Part shown: piece after piece, positions 34,898 through 44,566 of the stretch
How the letters are laid out: every line of letters starts with the position of its first letter
Numbering within the stretch: position 1 is the first letter of the stretch
Source: Flavobacterium geliluteum
GTDB lineage: Bacteria; Bacteroidota; Bacteroidia; Flavobacteriales; Flavobacteriaceae
NCBI RefSeq assembly: GCF_017948595.1
Contig: NZ_JAGFBV010000003.1
Span: 1 to 64,000 of the forward strand
DNA length: 64,000 bases
Direction of reading: 5' to 3'
Program-made: the position numbers and the translations under genes
Notes under the pieces: generated by a model
Told to the model about the DNA's origin: nothing
What the model saw: only the letters and a program-made list of their open reading frames with translations
Database searches by the model: none

Positions 34898-36343
34898 ATG
34901 AGTCAAACCAATACACCTACTGGAAGATATCGCTGGAGTATCTGTGCGTTGTTGTTTTTTGCTACTACGATTAACTATTTAGACAGACAAGTTCTTTCTT
35001 TGACATGGAGTGATTTTATCGCACCGGAGTTTCATTGGACAAATAATGATTACGGAAATATTACAGCCTTGTTTTCTATTTTCTATGCAGTTTCTTTACT
35101 ATTTGCAGGAAGATTTGTCGATTGGTTAGACACAAAAAAAGGTTTTCTATGGGCTATTGGAATATGGTCTTTTGGTGCGTGTCTGCATGCATTTTGCGGT
35201 ATTGCAACCTCGGGAATCATCACAGGCAATTGGTTAGTAGGTTTTGAAGGAGCAAGAGAAGTCATTCACACGGTTAATGATACAGGAATGGTAATAAATG
35301 TGAGTGTTACCTTGTTTATTTTTGCACGTTTTGTTTTGGCAGTAGGTGAGGCAGGAAATTTTCCGGCGGCAATAAAAACGACAGCAGAATATTTCCCGAA
35401 AAAAGACAGAGCTTTTTCGACGAGTATTTTTAATGCAGGTGCAACTGTTGGGGCTTTAGCGGCACCAATTACCATTCCGTTTATTGCTGAATCTTTTGGT
35501 TGGGAAATGGCTTTTATTATTATTGGAGCTTTAGGTTTTGTCTGGATGGGATTTTGGTTTTTTATGTATGATAAACCAGAAAGACATCCAAAAGTAAGTG
35601 CATCAGAATTAGAGTATATCCAGCAAGATGATATCGCAGACAGTAAATTAGTGGGATATGTTCCTGAAACGACCATAAAGGTTTCTCTTATCGAATGTTT
35701 AAAATACAAACAAACATGGGCTTTTGCTTTTGGTAAATTTATGACAGACGGCGTATGGTGGTTTTTCTTGTTCTGGACACCGGCTTATTTGAGTTCTGTT
35801 TATGGAATGGATTCTACTGAAGCTGCTTTGCCTTTGTTCGTGCTTTATATGATTACATTACTTTCTATTATTGGAGGTTGGTTGCCTACTTATTTTGTAG
35901 AAAAAAAAGGAATGAACCCCTACGAAGGAAGAATGAGAGCGATGCTGATTTTTGCATTTTTCCCTTTATTGGCCTTGATCGCTCAGCCTTTAGGATACAT
36001 TTCGTATTGGATTCCGGTAATTATTATTGGTATCGCGGGTGCTGCTCACCAATCGTGGTCGGCAAATATTTTTACGACAGTAGGAGATATGTTTCCTAAA
36101 AAAGCAATTGCAACCATTACCGGAATTGGCGGATTAGCCGGAGGTGTTGGTTCTACTATTATCAATAAAGGTTCGGGATTGTTATTTGATTACAGTAAAA
36201 ATACCAATATGTCTTTTATGGGCTTTCAAGGAATTGAGGCAGGATATTTTATCATTTTTTCAATTTGTGCGGTTTGTTACTTAACGGGCTGGATCGTGAT
36301 GAAAACTTTGGTACCAAAGTACAGTCCGATCACTAATTTATAA
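34898..36343 (+). CDS. exuT: MFS hexuronate transporter (ExuT-like)
   Basis: This is a 481-residue inner-membrane symporter for galacturonate/glucuronate, by family and context. It has 12 TM segments, with INYLDRQVLSLTW near TM1 and FARFVLAVGEAGNFPAAIKTTAEYFPKKDRA in the anion/cation symporter (phthalate permease) group. An insertion of about 35 residues (roughly 93-127, containing GFEGAREVIHTVNDTG) between early TMs makes it longer than E. coli ExuT. It is the first gene of the galacturonate block and has its own operator, with kduI next. Confidence 0.88.
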   Translation: MSQTNTPTGRYRWSICALLFFATTINYLDRQVLSLTWSDFIAPEFHWTNNDYGNITALFSIFYAVSLLFAGRFVDWLDTKKGFLWAIGIWSFGACLHAFCGIATSGIITGNWLVGFEGAREVIHTVNDTGMVINVSVTLFIFARFVLAVGEAGNFPAAIKTTAEYFPKKDRAFSTSIFNAGATVGALAAPITIPFIAESFGWEMAFIIIGALGFVWMGFWFFMYDKPERHPKVSASELEYIQQDDIADSKLVGYVPETTIKVSLIECLKYKQTWAFAFGKFMTDGVWWFFLFWTPAYLSSVYGMDSTEAALPLFVLYMITLLSIIGGWLPTYFVEKKGMNPYEGRMRAMLIFAFFPLLALIAQPLGYISYWIPVIIIGIAGAAHQSWSANIFTTVGDMFPKKAIATITGIGGLAGGVGSTIINKGSGLLFDYSKNTNMSFMGFQGIEAGYFIIFSICAVCYLTGWIVMKTLVPKYSPITNL

Positions 36344-36393
36344 GATTTCCTTAATTTTTAATCATTCTAAAAGGTAATTTTAAAATAATATTT

Positions 36394-36415
36394 TAATTTT
36401 GTGCAATCGATTACA
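36394..36415 (+). promoter_or_regulatory. kduI promoter -7 box with abutting operator
   Basis: TAATTTTG (36394-36401) fits TAnnTTTG and is directly followed by TGCAATCGATTACA (36402-36415), identical to the exuT operator. No clear -33 TTG was seen. It would drive kduI and the genes after it. Confidence 0.72.
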
Positions 36416-36429
36416 TTAAAAATAAAATT

Positions 36430-37266
36430 ATGACAAAGTATAGTTCAAGATACGCATCAAGCCCAGAAGCTGTAAAAAAATATGATACTCAAGAATTAAG
36501 AAACGAATTCCTGATTGATGATTTGATGCAAGCGGATGAAATTGTACTAACCTATTCTCATTATGACAGATATGTTGCAGGTTCTGCAGTTCCTGTAAAT
36601 GATTTGAAACTAGAAACTATTGATCCATTAAAAGCAAATTATTTTCTGGAAAGAAGAGAAATGGGAATCATAAATGTTGGCGGAAGTGGTTCTGTTGTAG
36701 TAGAAGGAACATCATATCCGTTAGATTTTAAAGATGCTTTGTACATCGGCAGCGGTAACAAAGAAGTAGTTTTTAAAAGCAATGACAGCAAAAATCCGGC
36801 TAAATTTTATATCAACTCGGCTCCAGCTCACACTTCTTACCCAACAGTAAAAGTAAGTTTGACAGAAGCTAATAAATTGCAATTAGGCGCAATGGAAACG
36901 GCGAATCACCGTACGGTAAATCAAATGATTATTGGAGGAGTGGTCACAACTTGCCAACTGCAAATGGGAATGACAGAATTGCGTCCGGGAAGTGTCTGGA
37001 ATACTATGCCAGCTCACGTACATGATCGCAGAATGGAAGTATATTTCTACTTGGATATACCAGAAAATCAAGCAGTTTGTCACTTTATGGGACAGCCGCA
37101 AGAAACCAGACATATTTGGATGAACAATCATCAAGCGGTTATTTCGCCACCATGGTCGATACATTCGGGTTCTGGAACCAGCAATTATACTTTTATTTGG
37201 GGAATGGCGGGTGAGAATTTAGATTACGGAGATATGGATGTTTGCAAAATAAATGAATTAAGATAA
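36430..37266 (+). CDS. kduI: 5-keto-4-deoxyuronate isomerase (4-deoxy-L-threo-5-hexosulose-uronate ketol-isomerase)
   Basis: This 278-residue cytoplasmic metalloenzyme converts the unsaturated uronate product of pectin lyases and GH105 to 2,5-diketo-3-deoxygluconate. The metal-binding cupin motif is visible as MPAHVHDRRMEVYFY (H-x-H-x4-E), with a further His in PPWSIHSGSGT. The start TTTYSSRYASSPE-type N-terminus and the length are standard for KduI. The next gene encodes KduD, 6 bp away, so the two consecutive steps are co-translated. Confidence 0.95.
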   Translation: MTKYSSRYASSPEAVKKYDTQELRNEFLIDDLMQADEIVLTYSHYDRYVAGSAVPVNDLKLETIDPLKANYFLERREMGIINVGGSGSVVVEGTSYPLDFKDALYIGSGNKEVVFKSNDSKNPAKFYINSAPAHTSYPTVKVSLTEANKLQLGAMETANHRTVNQMIIGGVVTTCQLQMGMTELRPGSVWNTMPAHVHDRRMEVYFYLDIPENQAVCHFMGQPQETRHIWMNNHQAVISPPWSIHSGSGTSNYTFIWGMAGENLDYGDMDVCKINELR

Positions 37267-37272
37267 TACGTT

Positions 37273-38058
37273 ATGAATTTATTTGATATTAAAGGAAAAA
37301 TTGCCCTGATTACAGGAAGTACGCACGGACTCGGAATGGCAATGGCTAAAGGTTTAGGCCAGGCCGGAGCTACAATTGTGGTCAACGGAAATTCTTCTCA
37401 GCAAAAAATTGATGCTGCTGTAAAAGAGCTTCAAAATGAAGGAATTCATGCTGTGGGTTATAAATTTAATGTTACAGACGAGCAGGAGGTAATTGCCGCT
37501 GTTGCGAAAATTCAAACGGAAGTTGGACCTATTGACATCCTGATTAACAATGCTGGAATCATCAAAAGAATTCCGCTGATTGAGATGGAAGTGGCCGATT
37601 TTAAAGAAGTGATCGATATTGATTTAGTAAGTCCTTTTATTGTTTCTAAGCACGTTGCCAAAGGAATGATCGAAAGAAGACAAGGAAAAATAATTAATAT
37701 TTGTTCGATGATGAGCGAATTGGGCCGTAATACAGTAGGCGCTTATGCTGCTGCAAAAGGAGGCTTGAAAATGCTAACTAAAAACATGGCGACAGAATGG
37801 GCAAAGTACAACGTTCAAATTAACGGAATCGGTCCAGGTTATTTCGCTACCGAACAAACAAAACCTATTCGCGTAGACGGAAATCCGTTTAACGATTTTA
37901 TCATCAGTAGAACGCCTGCTGCAAAATGGGGAGATCCGAGCGATTTGGCCGGAGCAGCAATATTTTTATCTTCAAAAGCGAGCGATTTTGTCAACGGACA
38001 TATTTTATATGTAGATGGGGGAATTCTGGCCACAATTGGTAAACCTTCAAACGAATAA
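37273..38058 (+). CDS. kduD: 2-deoxy-D-gluconate 3-dehydrogenase/KduD-type SDR
   Basis: This 261-residue SDR has TGSTHGLG at 14-21, NNAG near 92 and the Y-x3-K motif in GAYAAAKGGLKML. It would reduce 2,5-diketo-3-deoxygluconate to 2-keto-3-deoxygluconate (KDG) with NADH. The related gluconate 5-dehydrogenase fits the sequence too, but the position 6 bp after kduI favours KduD. Confidence 0.9.
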   Translation: MNLFDIKGKIALITGSTHGLGMAMAKGLGQAGATIVVNGNSSQQKIDAAVKELQNEGIHAVGYKFNVTDEQEVIAAVAKIQTEVGPIDILINNAGIIKRIPLIEMEVADFKEVIDIDLVSPFIVSKHVAKGMIERRQGKIINICSMMSELGRNTVGAYAAAKGGLKMLTKNMATEWAKYNVQINGIGPGYFATEQTKPIRVDGNPFNDFIISRTPAAKWGDPSDLAGAAIFLSSKASDFVNGHILYVDGGILATIGKPSNE

Positions 38059-38079
38059 TTACTCAATTTTATTAAAATC

Positions 38080-39486
38080 ATGAGCGCAAATAAGACATTT
38101 ATAAACGATAATTTTTTACTTGAAAATAAATACGCAGAAGAATTATACCATAATTATTCTAAAAATCAACCAATAATCGATTATCACAATCACTTAAATC
38201 CACAGTTTATTGCCGAGGATAAAATTTTCGATAATATTACTCAGGTTTGGATAAATGGTGACCACTACAAATGGCGTGCAATGCGTACTCTAGGCGTAAA
38301 TGAGCAATTTATAACAGGAAATGGTTCAGATAAAGATAAGTTTTTAAACTGGGGAAAAACGGTTCCGTACACGATGCGTAATCCTTTGTACCACTGGACA
38401 CACCTTGAATTGGCCCGTTATTTTGATATTCATGAATTATTGAATGAAAAGACAGCTGAGAAGATTTATATCGAAACTTCAGAAAAAATAAATTCAGAAG
38501 CTTACAGTACCAGAAATTTGTTAAAAAAGGTAAATGCCGAATTGGTTTGCACGACAGAGGATCCGATTGATACTTTGGAATTTCACCAAAAATTAGCCAA
38601 AAATCCTTTTGAAACTAAAATGAGTACAGCTTTTAGACCTGATAAAGCCATTTTAATTGCAAATGACGGTTACAACGATTATATCAATACATTAGGAACT
38701 GTTGCTGGCGTAGCGATTAATACGTATGCTGATTTATGCGATGCATTAAAAAAGAGAATTCATTTTTTTAATGAAAATGGCTGTAAATTAAGCGATCACG
38801 GTTTAGATCAGATTTATTTTGAAAATTTCACGGAATCTGAGGTAACTTCAATTTTCAAAAAGAAAAGAGAAAATCAAGTGATTTCTCCAGAAGAAGCTTT
38901 AAAATTTCAAAGTGCAATTTTATTGTTTTTATCCGAAAGTTATCACGAATTAGGTTGGGTACAGCAGTTTCACTTAGGGGCATTGCGTAACAATAATGCA
39001 CGCATGCACAGAATTTTAGGTCCAGATACAGGTTGGGATTCTATAGGAGATTATCCGCAAGCGCAAAAATTATCTTCATTTTTGAATGCTTTGGATAGTA
39101 AAGACAAATTGACAAAAACGATTATTTATAACTTAAATCCAGCCGACAACGAAGTAATGGCTACCATGATTGGAAACTTTAACGACGGAAGTGTTAGAGG
39201 AAAAGTGCAATTTGGTTCTGGCTGGTGGTTTTTGGATCAGAAGGACGGGATGACAAAACAGTTAAACGCTCTCTCAAACATGGGTTTGATCAGTTGTTTT
39301 GTGGGAATGTTGACAGACTCCAGAAGCTTTTTATCTTTTCCAAGACATGAGTATTTCCGTAGAATTTTGTGTAATCTTTTAGGAGATGAAATTCAAAGAG
39401 GAGAGCTTCCTGCTGATATGGAATGGATTGGAAAATTGGTTGCTGATATTTCGTATAACAATGCAAAAGAATATTTTAAATTTTAA
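38080..39486 (+). CDS. uxaC: Uronate isomerase
   Basis: This 468-residue enzyme isomerises galacturonate to tagaturonate, and glucuronate to fructuronate. The amidohydrolase-like metal site begins with IIDYHNHLNP (H36, H38). The other family motifs are HWTHLELARYF, ELVCTTEDPID, QFHLGALRNNN and GMLTDSRSF. Its length is usual for UxaC (465-470). It stands 21 bp after kduD in the same operon. Confidence 0.95.
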   Translation: MSANKTFINDNFLLENKYAEELYHNYSKNQPIIDYHNHLNPQFIAEDKIFDNITQVWINGDHYKWRAMRTLGVNEQFITGNGSDKDKFLNWGKTVPYTMRNPLYHWTHLELARYFDIHELLNEKTAEKIYIETSEKINSEAYSTRNLLKKVNAELVCTTEDPIDTLEFHQKLAKNPFETKMSTAFRPDKAILIANDGYNDYINTLGTVAGVAINTYADLCDALKKRIHFFNENGCKLSDHGLDQIYFENFTESEVTSIFKKKRENQVISPEEALKFQSAILLFLSESYHELGWVQQFHLGALRNNNARMHRILGPDTGWDSIGDYPQAQKLSSFLNALDSKDKLTKTIIYNLNPADNEVMATMIGNFNDGSVRGKVQFGSGWWFLDQKDGMTKQLNALSNMGLISCFVGMLTDSRSFLSFPRHEYFRRILCNLLGDEIQRGELPADMEWIGKLVADISYNNAKEYFKF

Positions 39487-39499
39487 TTAAGTATTGATT

Positions 39500-40522
39500 A
39501 TGAGTAAAATAGTTGCATTTGGAGAGATCATGTTGCGTCTTTCAACAGAGAGGCATTTGCGTTTTTCGCAAGCGAAGGCATTTGGTGCTTCTTATGGCGG
39601 AGGCGAATTTAATGTGTGTGTTTCTTTGGCCAATTATGGCGAAAATGCTGAGTTTGTAACGAGATTACCCGAAAATGAGATTGGTATTTCTGCTTTGAAA
39701 GAAATGCGAAAAATGAATGTGGAGTCCAAAAACATTGTTTACGGAGGCGAACGTTTAGGGATCTATTTTCTGGAAACAGGTGCGGGAACACGCGGCAGTA
39801 ATGTTGTGTATGATCGCGCGCACAGCTCAATGGCAACTATTCAAAAAGGAAGTATTGATTGGGAGAAAGTTTTAGAAGGCGCCGATTGGTTTCACTGGAG
39901 TGGAATTACGCCAGCGATTTCTGAGAGTGCTGCCGAAGCTTGTTTAGAAGCTATAAAAGTGGCTCATCAATTAGGAATTACCATTTCGTGCGACTTAAAT
40001 TACAGATCAAAATTATGGCAATATGGCAAAACACCAAGCGAGGTGATGCCCGAAATGCTACAATATAGTAACGTAATTTTAGGAGATATTGATACCGCCT
40101 ATTTTATGTTGGGATTGCCAAAAGTAAATCCGAATTATCAGGACGAAAAATCGCTTCCGGTTTTATATACGAAGTTATTCGATTTGATTCCGAATTTAAA
40201 AACGGTTGCGACCACGTTACGTTATTCTGTAAGTGCCTCTCACCAAAGAATTGGAGGTATTTTGTTTGATGGAAAAGCAATTTATCAGGCTGCTGTCAAA
40301 GAGGTAACTCCTGTAGTTGATCGCGTGGGTAGCGGAGATGCTTTTATGGGAGGATTGATTTACGGATTATTAAATTATAAAAATAATAACCAAAAAGCGT
40401 TAGACTTTGCAGTTGCGGCTTGCTGTCTAAAACATACAATTGCAGGCGATTATAATTTGGTTACACTCAAAGAAGTTGAAAATATGATAGATGGCGATTC
40501 TTCGGGATTGGTGTCTCGATAA
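39500..40522 (+). CDS. kdgK: 2-keto-3-deoxygluconate kinase (PfkB family)
   Basis: About 341 residues from the ATG at 39500; a TTG two codons upstream is in frame but less likely. PfkB carbohydrate kinase: an N-terminal GEIMLRLS strand, the GGGEFNVCVSLANYGE signature, and the C-terminal DRVGSGDAFMGGLIYG motif with the catalytic Asp. It would phosphorylate KDG to KDPG. The aldolase gene is next, 11 bp away, which completes the pathway. Confidence 0.92.
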   Translation: MSKIVAFGEIMLRLSTERHLRFSQAKAFGASYGGGEFNVCVSLANYGENAEFVTRLPENEIGISALKEMRKMNVESKNIVYGGERLGIYFLETGAGTRGSNVVYDRAHSSMATIQKGSIDWEKVLEGADWFHWSGITPAISESAAEACLEAIKVAHQLGITISCDLNYRSKLWQYGKTPSEVMPEMLQYSNVILGDIDTAYFMLGLPKVNPNYQDEKSLPVLYTKLFDLIPNLKTVATTLRYSVSASHQRIGGILFDGKAIYQAAVKEVTPVVDRVGSGDAFMGGLIYGLLNYKNNNQKALDFAVAACCLKHTIAGDYNLVTLKEVENMIDGDSSGLVSR

Positions 40523-40533
40523 TACACATAGAT

Positions 40534-41202
40534 ATGGCAAAATATTCAAGAATTGAAGTAGCGCAGACAATGAAAGAAAACGGAATGGTTCCGCTATTTT
40601 TTCATTCAGATATTGAAATCAGTAAAAAAGTGCTAAAAGCCTGTTATGATGGAGGTTCCAGATTGATGGAGTTTACAAGCAGAGGAGATTTTGCTCATGA
40701 AGTTTTTGGAGCATTAAACAAATATGCATTGGCAGAATTACCCGGAATGATGTTAGGAGTGGGTTCTATAACCGATGCTGCTGCGGCTTCATTGTACATG
40801 AGTTTAGGAGCTAATTTTATTGTAACGCCGGTTTTTAGAGAAGACATTGCAATTGCCTGTAACCGCCGTAAAGTGTTGTGGTCACCGGGTTGTGGCTCGC
40901 TTACAGAAATTGCAAGAGCAGAAGAATTAGGTTGCGAAATTGTAAAATTATTTCCCGGAGATATTTACGGACCAGAATTTATAAAAGCAATAAAAGGACC
41001 ATGTCCTTGGACGAATATTATGCCAACAGGCGGTGTTTTGCCCACTGTAGAAAGTTTGTCTTCTTGGTTGAATGCAGGGGCAACTTGCGTAGGTCTTGGT
41101 TCGCAATTGATCTCAAAAGATATTATTGATAACCAGGATTTTGAAGGTTTAAAAAATAAAGTAAGTCAGGTTTTAGACATCATAAAAAATATTAGAAAAT
41201 AA
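40534..41202 (+). CDS. kdgA: KDPG aldolase (bifunctional 4-hydroxy-2-oxoglutarate aldolase/KDPG aldolase)
   Basis: This 222-residue class I aldolase has the Schiff-base lysine in EIVKLFPGDIYGP and the catalytic glutamate in RLMEFTSRG. SPGCGSLTEI and NIMPTGGVLPT are standard for the family. It would split KDPG into pyruvate and glyceraldehyde-3-phosphate, ending the uronate pathway. It is the last gene before a 211-bp gap. Confidence 0.93.
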   Translation: MAKYSRIEVAQTMKENGMVPLFFHSDIEISKKVLKACYDGGSRLMEFTSRGDFAHEVFGALNKYALAELPGMMLGVGSITDAAAASLYMSLGANFIVTPVFREDIAIACNRRKVLWSPGCGSLTEIARAEELGCEIVKLFPGDIYGPEFIKAIKGPCPWTNIMPTGGVLPTVESLSSWLNAGATCVGLGSQLISKDIIDNQDFEGLKNKVSQVLDIIKNIRK

Positions 41203-41413
41203 ACAAAGAGTAATCCTCCCGATTTTTTTATCGTGCATCGTTTAGATTTTAAAATTATAAGAGCATTACGCTTGCCAAAATAAGAGAAGCCATTCCTCAC
41301 AGCAACTTTTATTTTAGTTTAAACAAGTGTAATGTTTCTTTTTAAAATGAAACGATTTTGTCATAAAATAAAAAGGTATCAGTGGTTATTTAAAACACTT
41401 TAAACAATTTGTA

Positions 41414-42877
41414 ATGGAAAAGATAAACAGAGCTAATTCGGAGTTTTCAAATAAACTTCCAATAAAAATAGTTCAATTTGGTGAAGGTAATTTTTTGAGA
41501 GCATTTGTAGAATATGCTTTTCAAAAACTTAATCAGGAAGCCAATTTTAATGCTGGTATTGCGGTGATACAACCTATTGACAGAGGTTTGGTGAACATGA
41601 TTAATGAGCAGGACGGATTGTACACTTTGTTTATGAAAGGTGTAAAAAAAGGAGAAGAAATTCAGGAAAAAGAATTGATCACTAATATCGTAAAAGCAAT
41701 TGATCCTTATGCTTCTTTTCAAGATTATTTGGCTTTGGCCAAAGAAGAAGAGTTGGCTTTTATTATCTCAAATACTACCGAAGCAGGAATTGAATATCTA
41801 GCGTCTGATTTGCCAACCATGCAGCCGCCCGCTTCTTTCCCTGCTAAATTGACGGTTCTTTTGCACGAAAGATTCAAACATTTTGGAGGTGATGAGTCTA
41901 AAGGACTGACCATTATTCCTTGCGAATTGATCAATTACAACTCTGATACTTTAAAAGAAATTATTCTAAAATATAGTATCGAATGGAAATTGGAACAGGA
42001 TTTTATTTTCTGGATTCTAAACAGCTGTTCTTTTCATAATACTTTGGTAGACAGAATTGTACCAGGATATCCAAAAGATGAAATCGAGGCGTATAACAGT
42101 CAGTTAGATTATAAGGATGATCTGATTGTGAGTGCAGAAAGTTTCTTTTTATGGGTGATTGAAGGAGATGATAAATTAAAAGCTAAACTTCCGTTTGAAA
42201 AAACAGATTTAGATGTAAAAATTGTTGCTGATATGCAACCTTACCGTACCAGAAAAGTGAGGATCCTAAATGGTGCGCACACTGCAATGGTGCCGTTTTC
42301 TCTCCTTTACGGAAATGAAACGGTAAAAGAAACGGTTGATAATGCTTTTACTGGTGAGTTTGTAAACAAAGCTGTTTTTGACGAAATCAACGAAACTTTA
42401 AACATGGACAAGGCAGAACTGACTAGCTTTTCTGAAGAAGTTCTGGATCGTTTTAGAAACCCGTTTATCAAGCATTTATTGTCAACAATTGCTTTAAATT
42501 CTATTTCGAAATTTAAAGTGCGTGTTTTACCAAGTATAACGGAATATGTTGCAATACAAGGAAAACTTCCAGTGCATTTAACTTTTGCGTTTGCAGCTTT
42601 AATTCGTTTTTATAAAGGGACTTGGAACGGTGCTGACTTACCTGTTAACGATAGTGAAGATATTATTACTTTTTTTAAAAATCTTTGGACATCAAGCAAT
42701 TACAATAAAATAGCGCAAATGACTTTGCAAAACAAAAGTTTTTGGGATGAAGATCTAACCGAAATTTCAGGTCTGACAGAAGCTATTGCAACGGCATTGG
42801 AAGCAATTGATGCCAACGGAATTGAAAAAGGTTTCGCTCATTTTCAAACAAAAATAAATTCAACTCAGAAAGTTTAG
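41414..42877 (+). CDS. uxaB: Tagaturonate reductase (altronate oxidoreductase)
   Basis: This 487-residue enzyme of the mannitol dehydrogenase superfamily has VQFGEGNFLRAFVEY near the N-terminus (NAD-binding), and the C-terminal domain has VRILNGAHTAMVPFSLLYG. It reduces tagaturonate to altronate with NADH. UxaA follows 3 bp after its stop, so both are translated from one message. The 211-bp gap before it shows no operator copy, so it may be read through from kdgA. Confidence 0.93.
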   Translation: MEKINRANSEFSNKLPIKIVQFGEGNFLRAFVEYAFQKLNQEANFNAGIAVIQPIDRGLVNMINEQDGLYTLFMKGVKKGEEIQEKELITNIVKAIDPYASFQDYLALAKEEELAFIISNTTEAGIEYLASDLPTMQPPASFPAKLTVLLHERFKHFGGDESKGLTIIPCELINYNSDTLKEIILKYSIEWKLEQDFIFWILNSCSFHNTLVDRIVPGYPKDEIEAYNSQLDYKDDLIVSAESFFLWVIEGDDKLKAKLPFEKTDLDVKIVADMQPYRTRKVRILNGAHTAMVPFSLLYGNETVKETVDNAFTGEFVNKAVFDEINETLNMDKAELTSFSEEVLDRFRNPFIKHLLSTIALNSISKFKVRVLPSITEYVAIQGKLPVHLTFAFAALIRFYKGTWNGADLPVNDSEDIITFFKNLWTSSNYNKIAQMTLQNKSFWDEDLTEISGLTEAIATALEAIDANGIEKGFAHFQTKINSTQKV

Positions 42878-42880
42878 GTT

Positions 42881-44503
42881 ATGGCAACTCAAAAAAAACT
42901 AATAAAAGTACATCCTACAGACAATGTAGCGGTCGCTTTGGTCAATCTTACAGCAGGAGAAGTGATTGATTTTGAAGGAGAATCAGTGACCATTGAGTCT
43001 GATGTAAAAATGAAGCATAAGATTGCAATGATTCCTTTTAATGCAGGAGACAGGATTATTATGTACGGCGTTTTGGTCGGAAAAGCAAGTGCCAAAATAG
43101 AGAGAGGTGGTCTGCTTTCTACTTTGAATGTGAAACACGAAAGTGATAAAGTGACGGGCAAAACAGAAACGATTGGCTGGACGGCTCCTAACGTAGATAA
43201 GTGGAAAGACAGGACGTTTTTGGGCTATCACAGAGAAGATGGGCAAGTAGGAACCGAAAATGTTTGGTTGTTTTTTCCTTTGGTTTTTTGTGAAAACAGA
43301 AATATAGAAATCCTGAAAGATATTTTCGAGAAGGAATTAATGAAGCCAAAAGAAAATGATTATCAGTTGTTATTGCGCTCTTTGGTGAAAACCGAAACTG
43401 GCGGTGCAGCTAATGAAGCGGCTTCTAACGATGCTAATTTATTCAATAATATCGAAGTAAAGTTTATCACGCATCAAGGCGGTTGTGGTGGAATTCGTCA
43501 GGATTCGCACAGTTTGGCCAAATTGTTGGCGGGTTATGTCAATAATCCGAATGTTGCCGGAGCTACTGTTTTGAGTTTGGGATGTCAAAATCTTCAAATT
43601 CAAATTTTTAAAGATGCTTTGGATGAAATAAACCCGAACAGTAAAAAACCTGTTTTGATCTACGATCAGCAGCAAATTGGTACCATCGAAGCCATGTTAA
43701 GCAGTGTCGTAAAAGATACTTTTGAGGCCATCAAAAAAGCCAACGAAATAAAAAGAACGCCTGCTCCTTTGTCTAAATTAAAAATTGGTTTAGAATGTGG
43801 TGGTTCAGACGGATTCTCAGGAATTTCTGCGAACCCAACATTAGGAGTGACTTCAGACATGCTTACGGCATTGGGAGGGACTACAATTCTTTCTGAATTT
43901 CCCGAATTATGTGGTGTCGAGCAAGAATTGGTTAACCGTTGTAACGATGATACAGACGGAAAACGTTTCTTGGAATTAATGAAATGGTACGAAAAAACCG
44001 TGGTAGATGCAGGTTCAGGATTTGATATGAATCCGTCTCCGGGTAATATCAAAGATGGTTTGATTACTGATGCTATGAAGTCTGCCGGTGCTGCTAAAAA
44101 AGGTGGAACTTCTCCTATTGTAGGTGTTTCAGATTACGGAGAATATATTTCTAAACCAGGCCTCAATTTGCTTTGTACGCCAGGAAACGATGTAGAATGT
44201 ACGACCGCAATGGTAGGCTCGGGAGCCAATATGGTTTTGTTTACAACCGGTTTAGGTACGCCAACTGGAAACCCAATTGCACCTGTTGTAAAAGTTTCTT
44301 CAAATTCTGAATTAGCCAGAAAAATGTCTGATATTATCGATATTGACACAGGTGGAATCATCACAGGTGAAAAATCTATTGAAGAGATGGCAGATGAAAT
44401 GCTAGAATTTATTATTGATGTAGCCAGCGGAACAATTAAAACCAAAGCGGCAATTTTAAATCAAAACGATTTTATTCCTTGGAAAAGAGGGGTTTCATTA
44501 TAA
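42881..44503 (+). CDS. uxaA: Altronate dehydratase
   Basis: This 540-residue enzyme has an N-terminal SAF-like domain (about 1-100) followed by the UxaA dehydratase body. Visible motifs are GYHREDGQVGTENVWLFF, THQGGCGGIRQDS, LECGGSDGFSGISANPTLG, and later LLCTPGNDVECTTAMVGSGANM. It converts altronate to KDG with an iron centre. It is longer than the E. coli enzyme (about 495), like other Bacteroidota versions that carry the SAF part in one chain. Confidence 0.93.
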   Translation: MATQKKLIKVHPTDNVAVALVNLTAGEVIDFEGESVTIESDVKMKHKIAMIPFNAGDRIIMYGVLVGKASAKIERGGLLSTLNVKHESDKVTGKTETIGWTAPNVDKWKDRTFLGYHREDGQVGTENVWLFFPLVFCENRNIEILKDIFEKELMKPKENDYQLLLRSLVKTETGGAANEAASNDANLFNNIEVKFITHQGGCGGIRQDSHSLAKLLAGYVNNPNVAGATVLSLGCQNLQIQIFKDALDEINPNSKKPVLIYDQQQIGTIEAMLSSVVKDTFEAIKKANEIKRTPAPLSKLKIGLECGGSDGFSGISANPTLGVTSDMLTALGGTTILSEFPELCGVEQELVNRCNDDTDGKRFLELMKWYEKTVVDAGSGFDMNPSPGNIKDGLITDAMKSAGAAKKGGTSPIVGVSDYGEYISKPGLNLLCTPGNDVECTTAMVGSGANMVLFTTGLGTPTGNPIAPVVKVSSNSELARKMSDIIDIDTGGIITGEKSIEEMADEMLEFIIDVASGTIKTKAAILNQNDFIPWKRGVSL

Positions 44504-44520
44504 AAAAACATTTTTCACTT

Positions 44521-44554
44521 ACTCAACGATATAAATTTATTTATATCGTTGAGT
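44521..44554. terminator. Bidirectional terminator between uxaA and lacI-type gene
   Basis: ACTCAACGATATAAA (44521-44535) pairs perfectly with TTTATATCGTTGAGT (44540-44554) over 15 bp, with a TTTA loop and T/A runs on both sides. Confidence 0.85.
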
Positions 44555-44566
44555 TTATAATAAAAA

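Noticed and set aside
35266..35709. A 147-codon minus-strand frame inside exuT
   Set aside because: It is the complement of a membrane transporter gene with a full domain pattern; no start context or motif.
41203..41413. Possible LacI operator or separate promoter before uxaB
   Set aside because: I found no copy of TGYAATCGATTACA and no convincing -7 box; read-through from kdgA is as likely.
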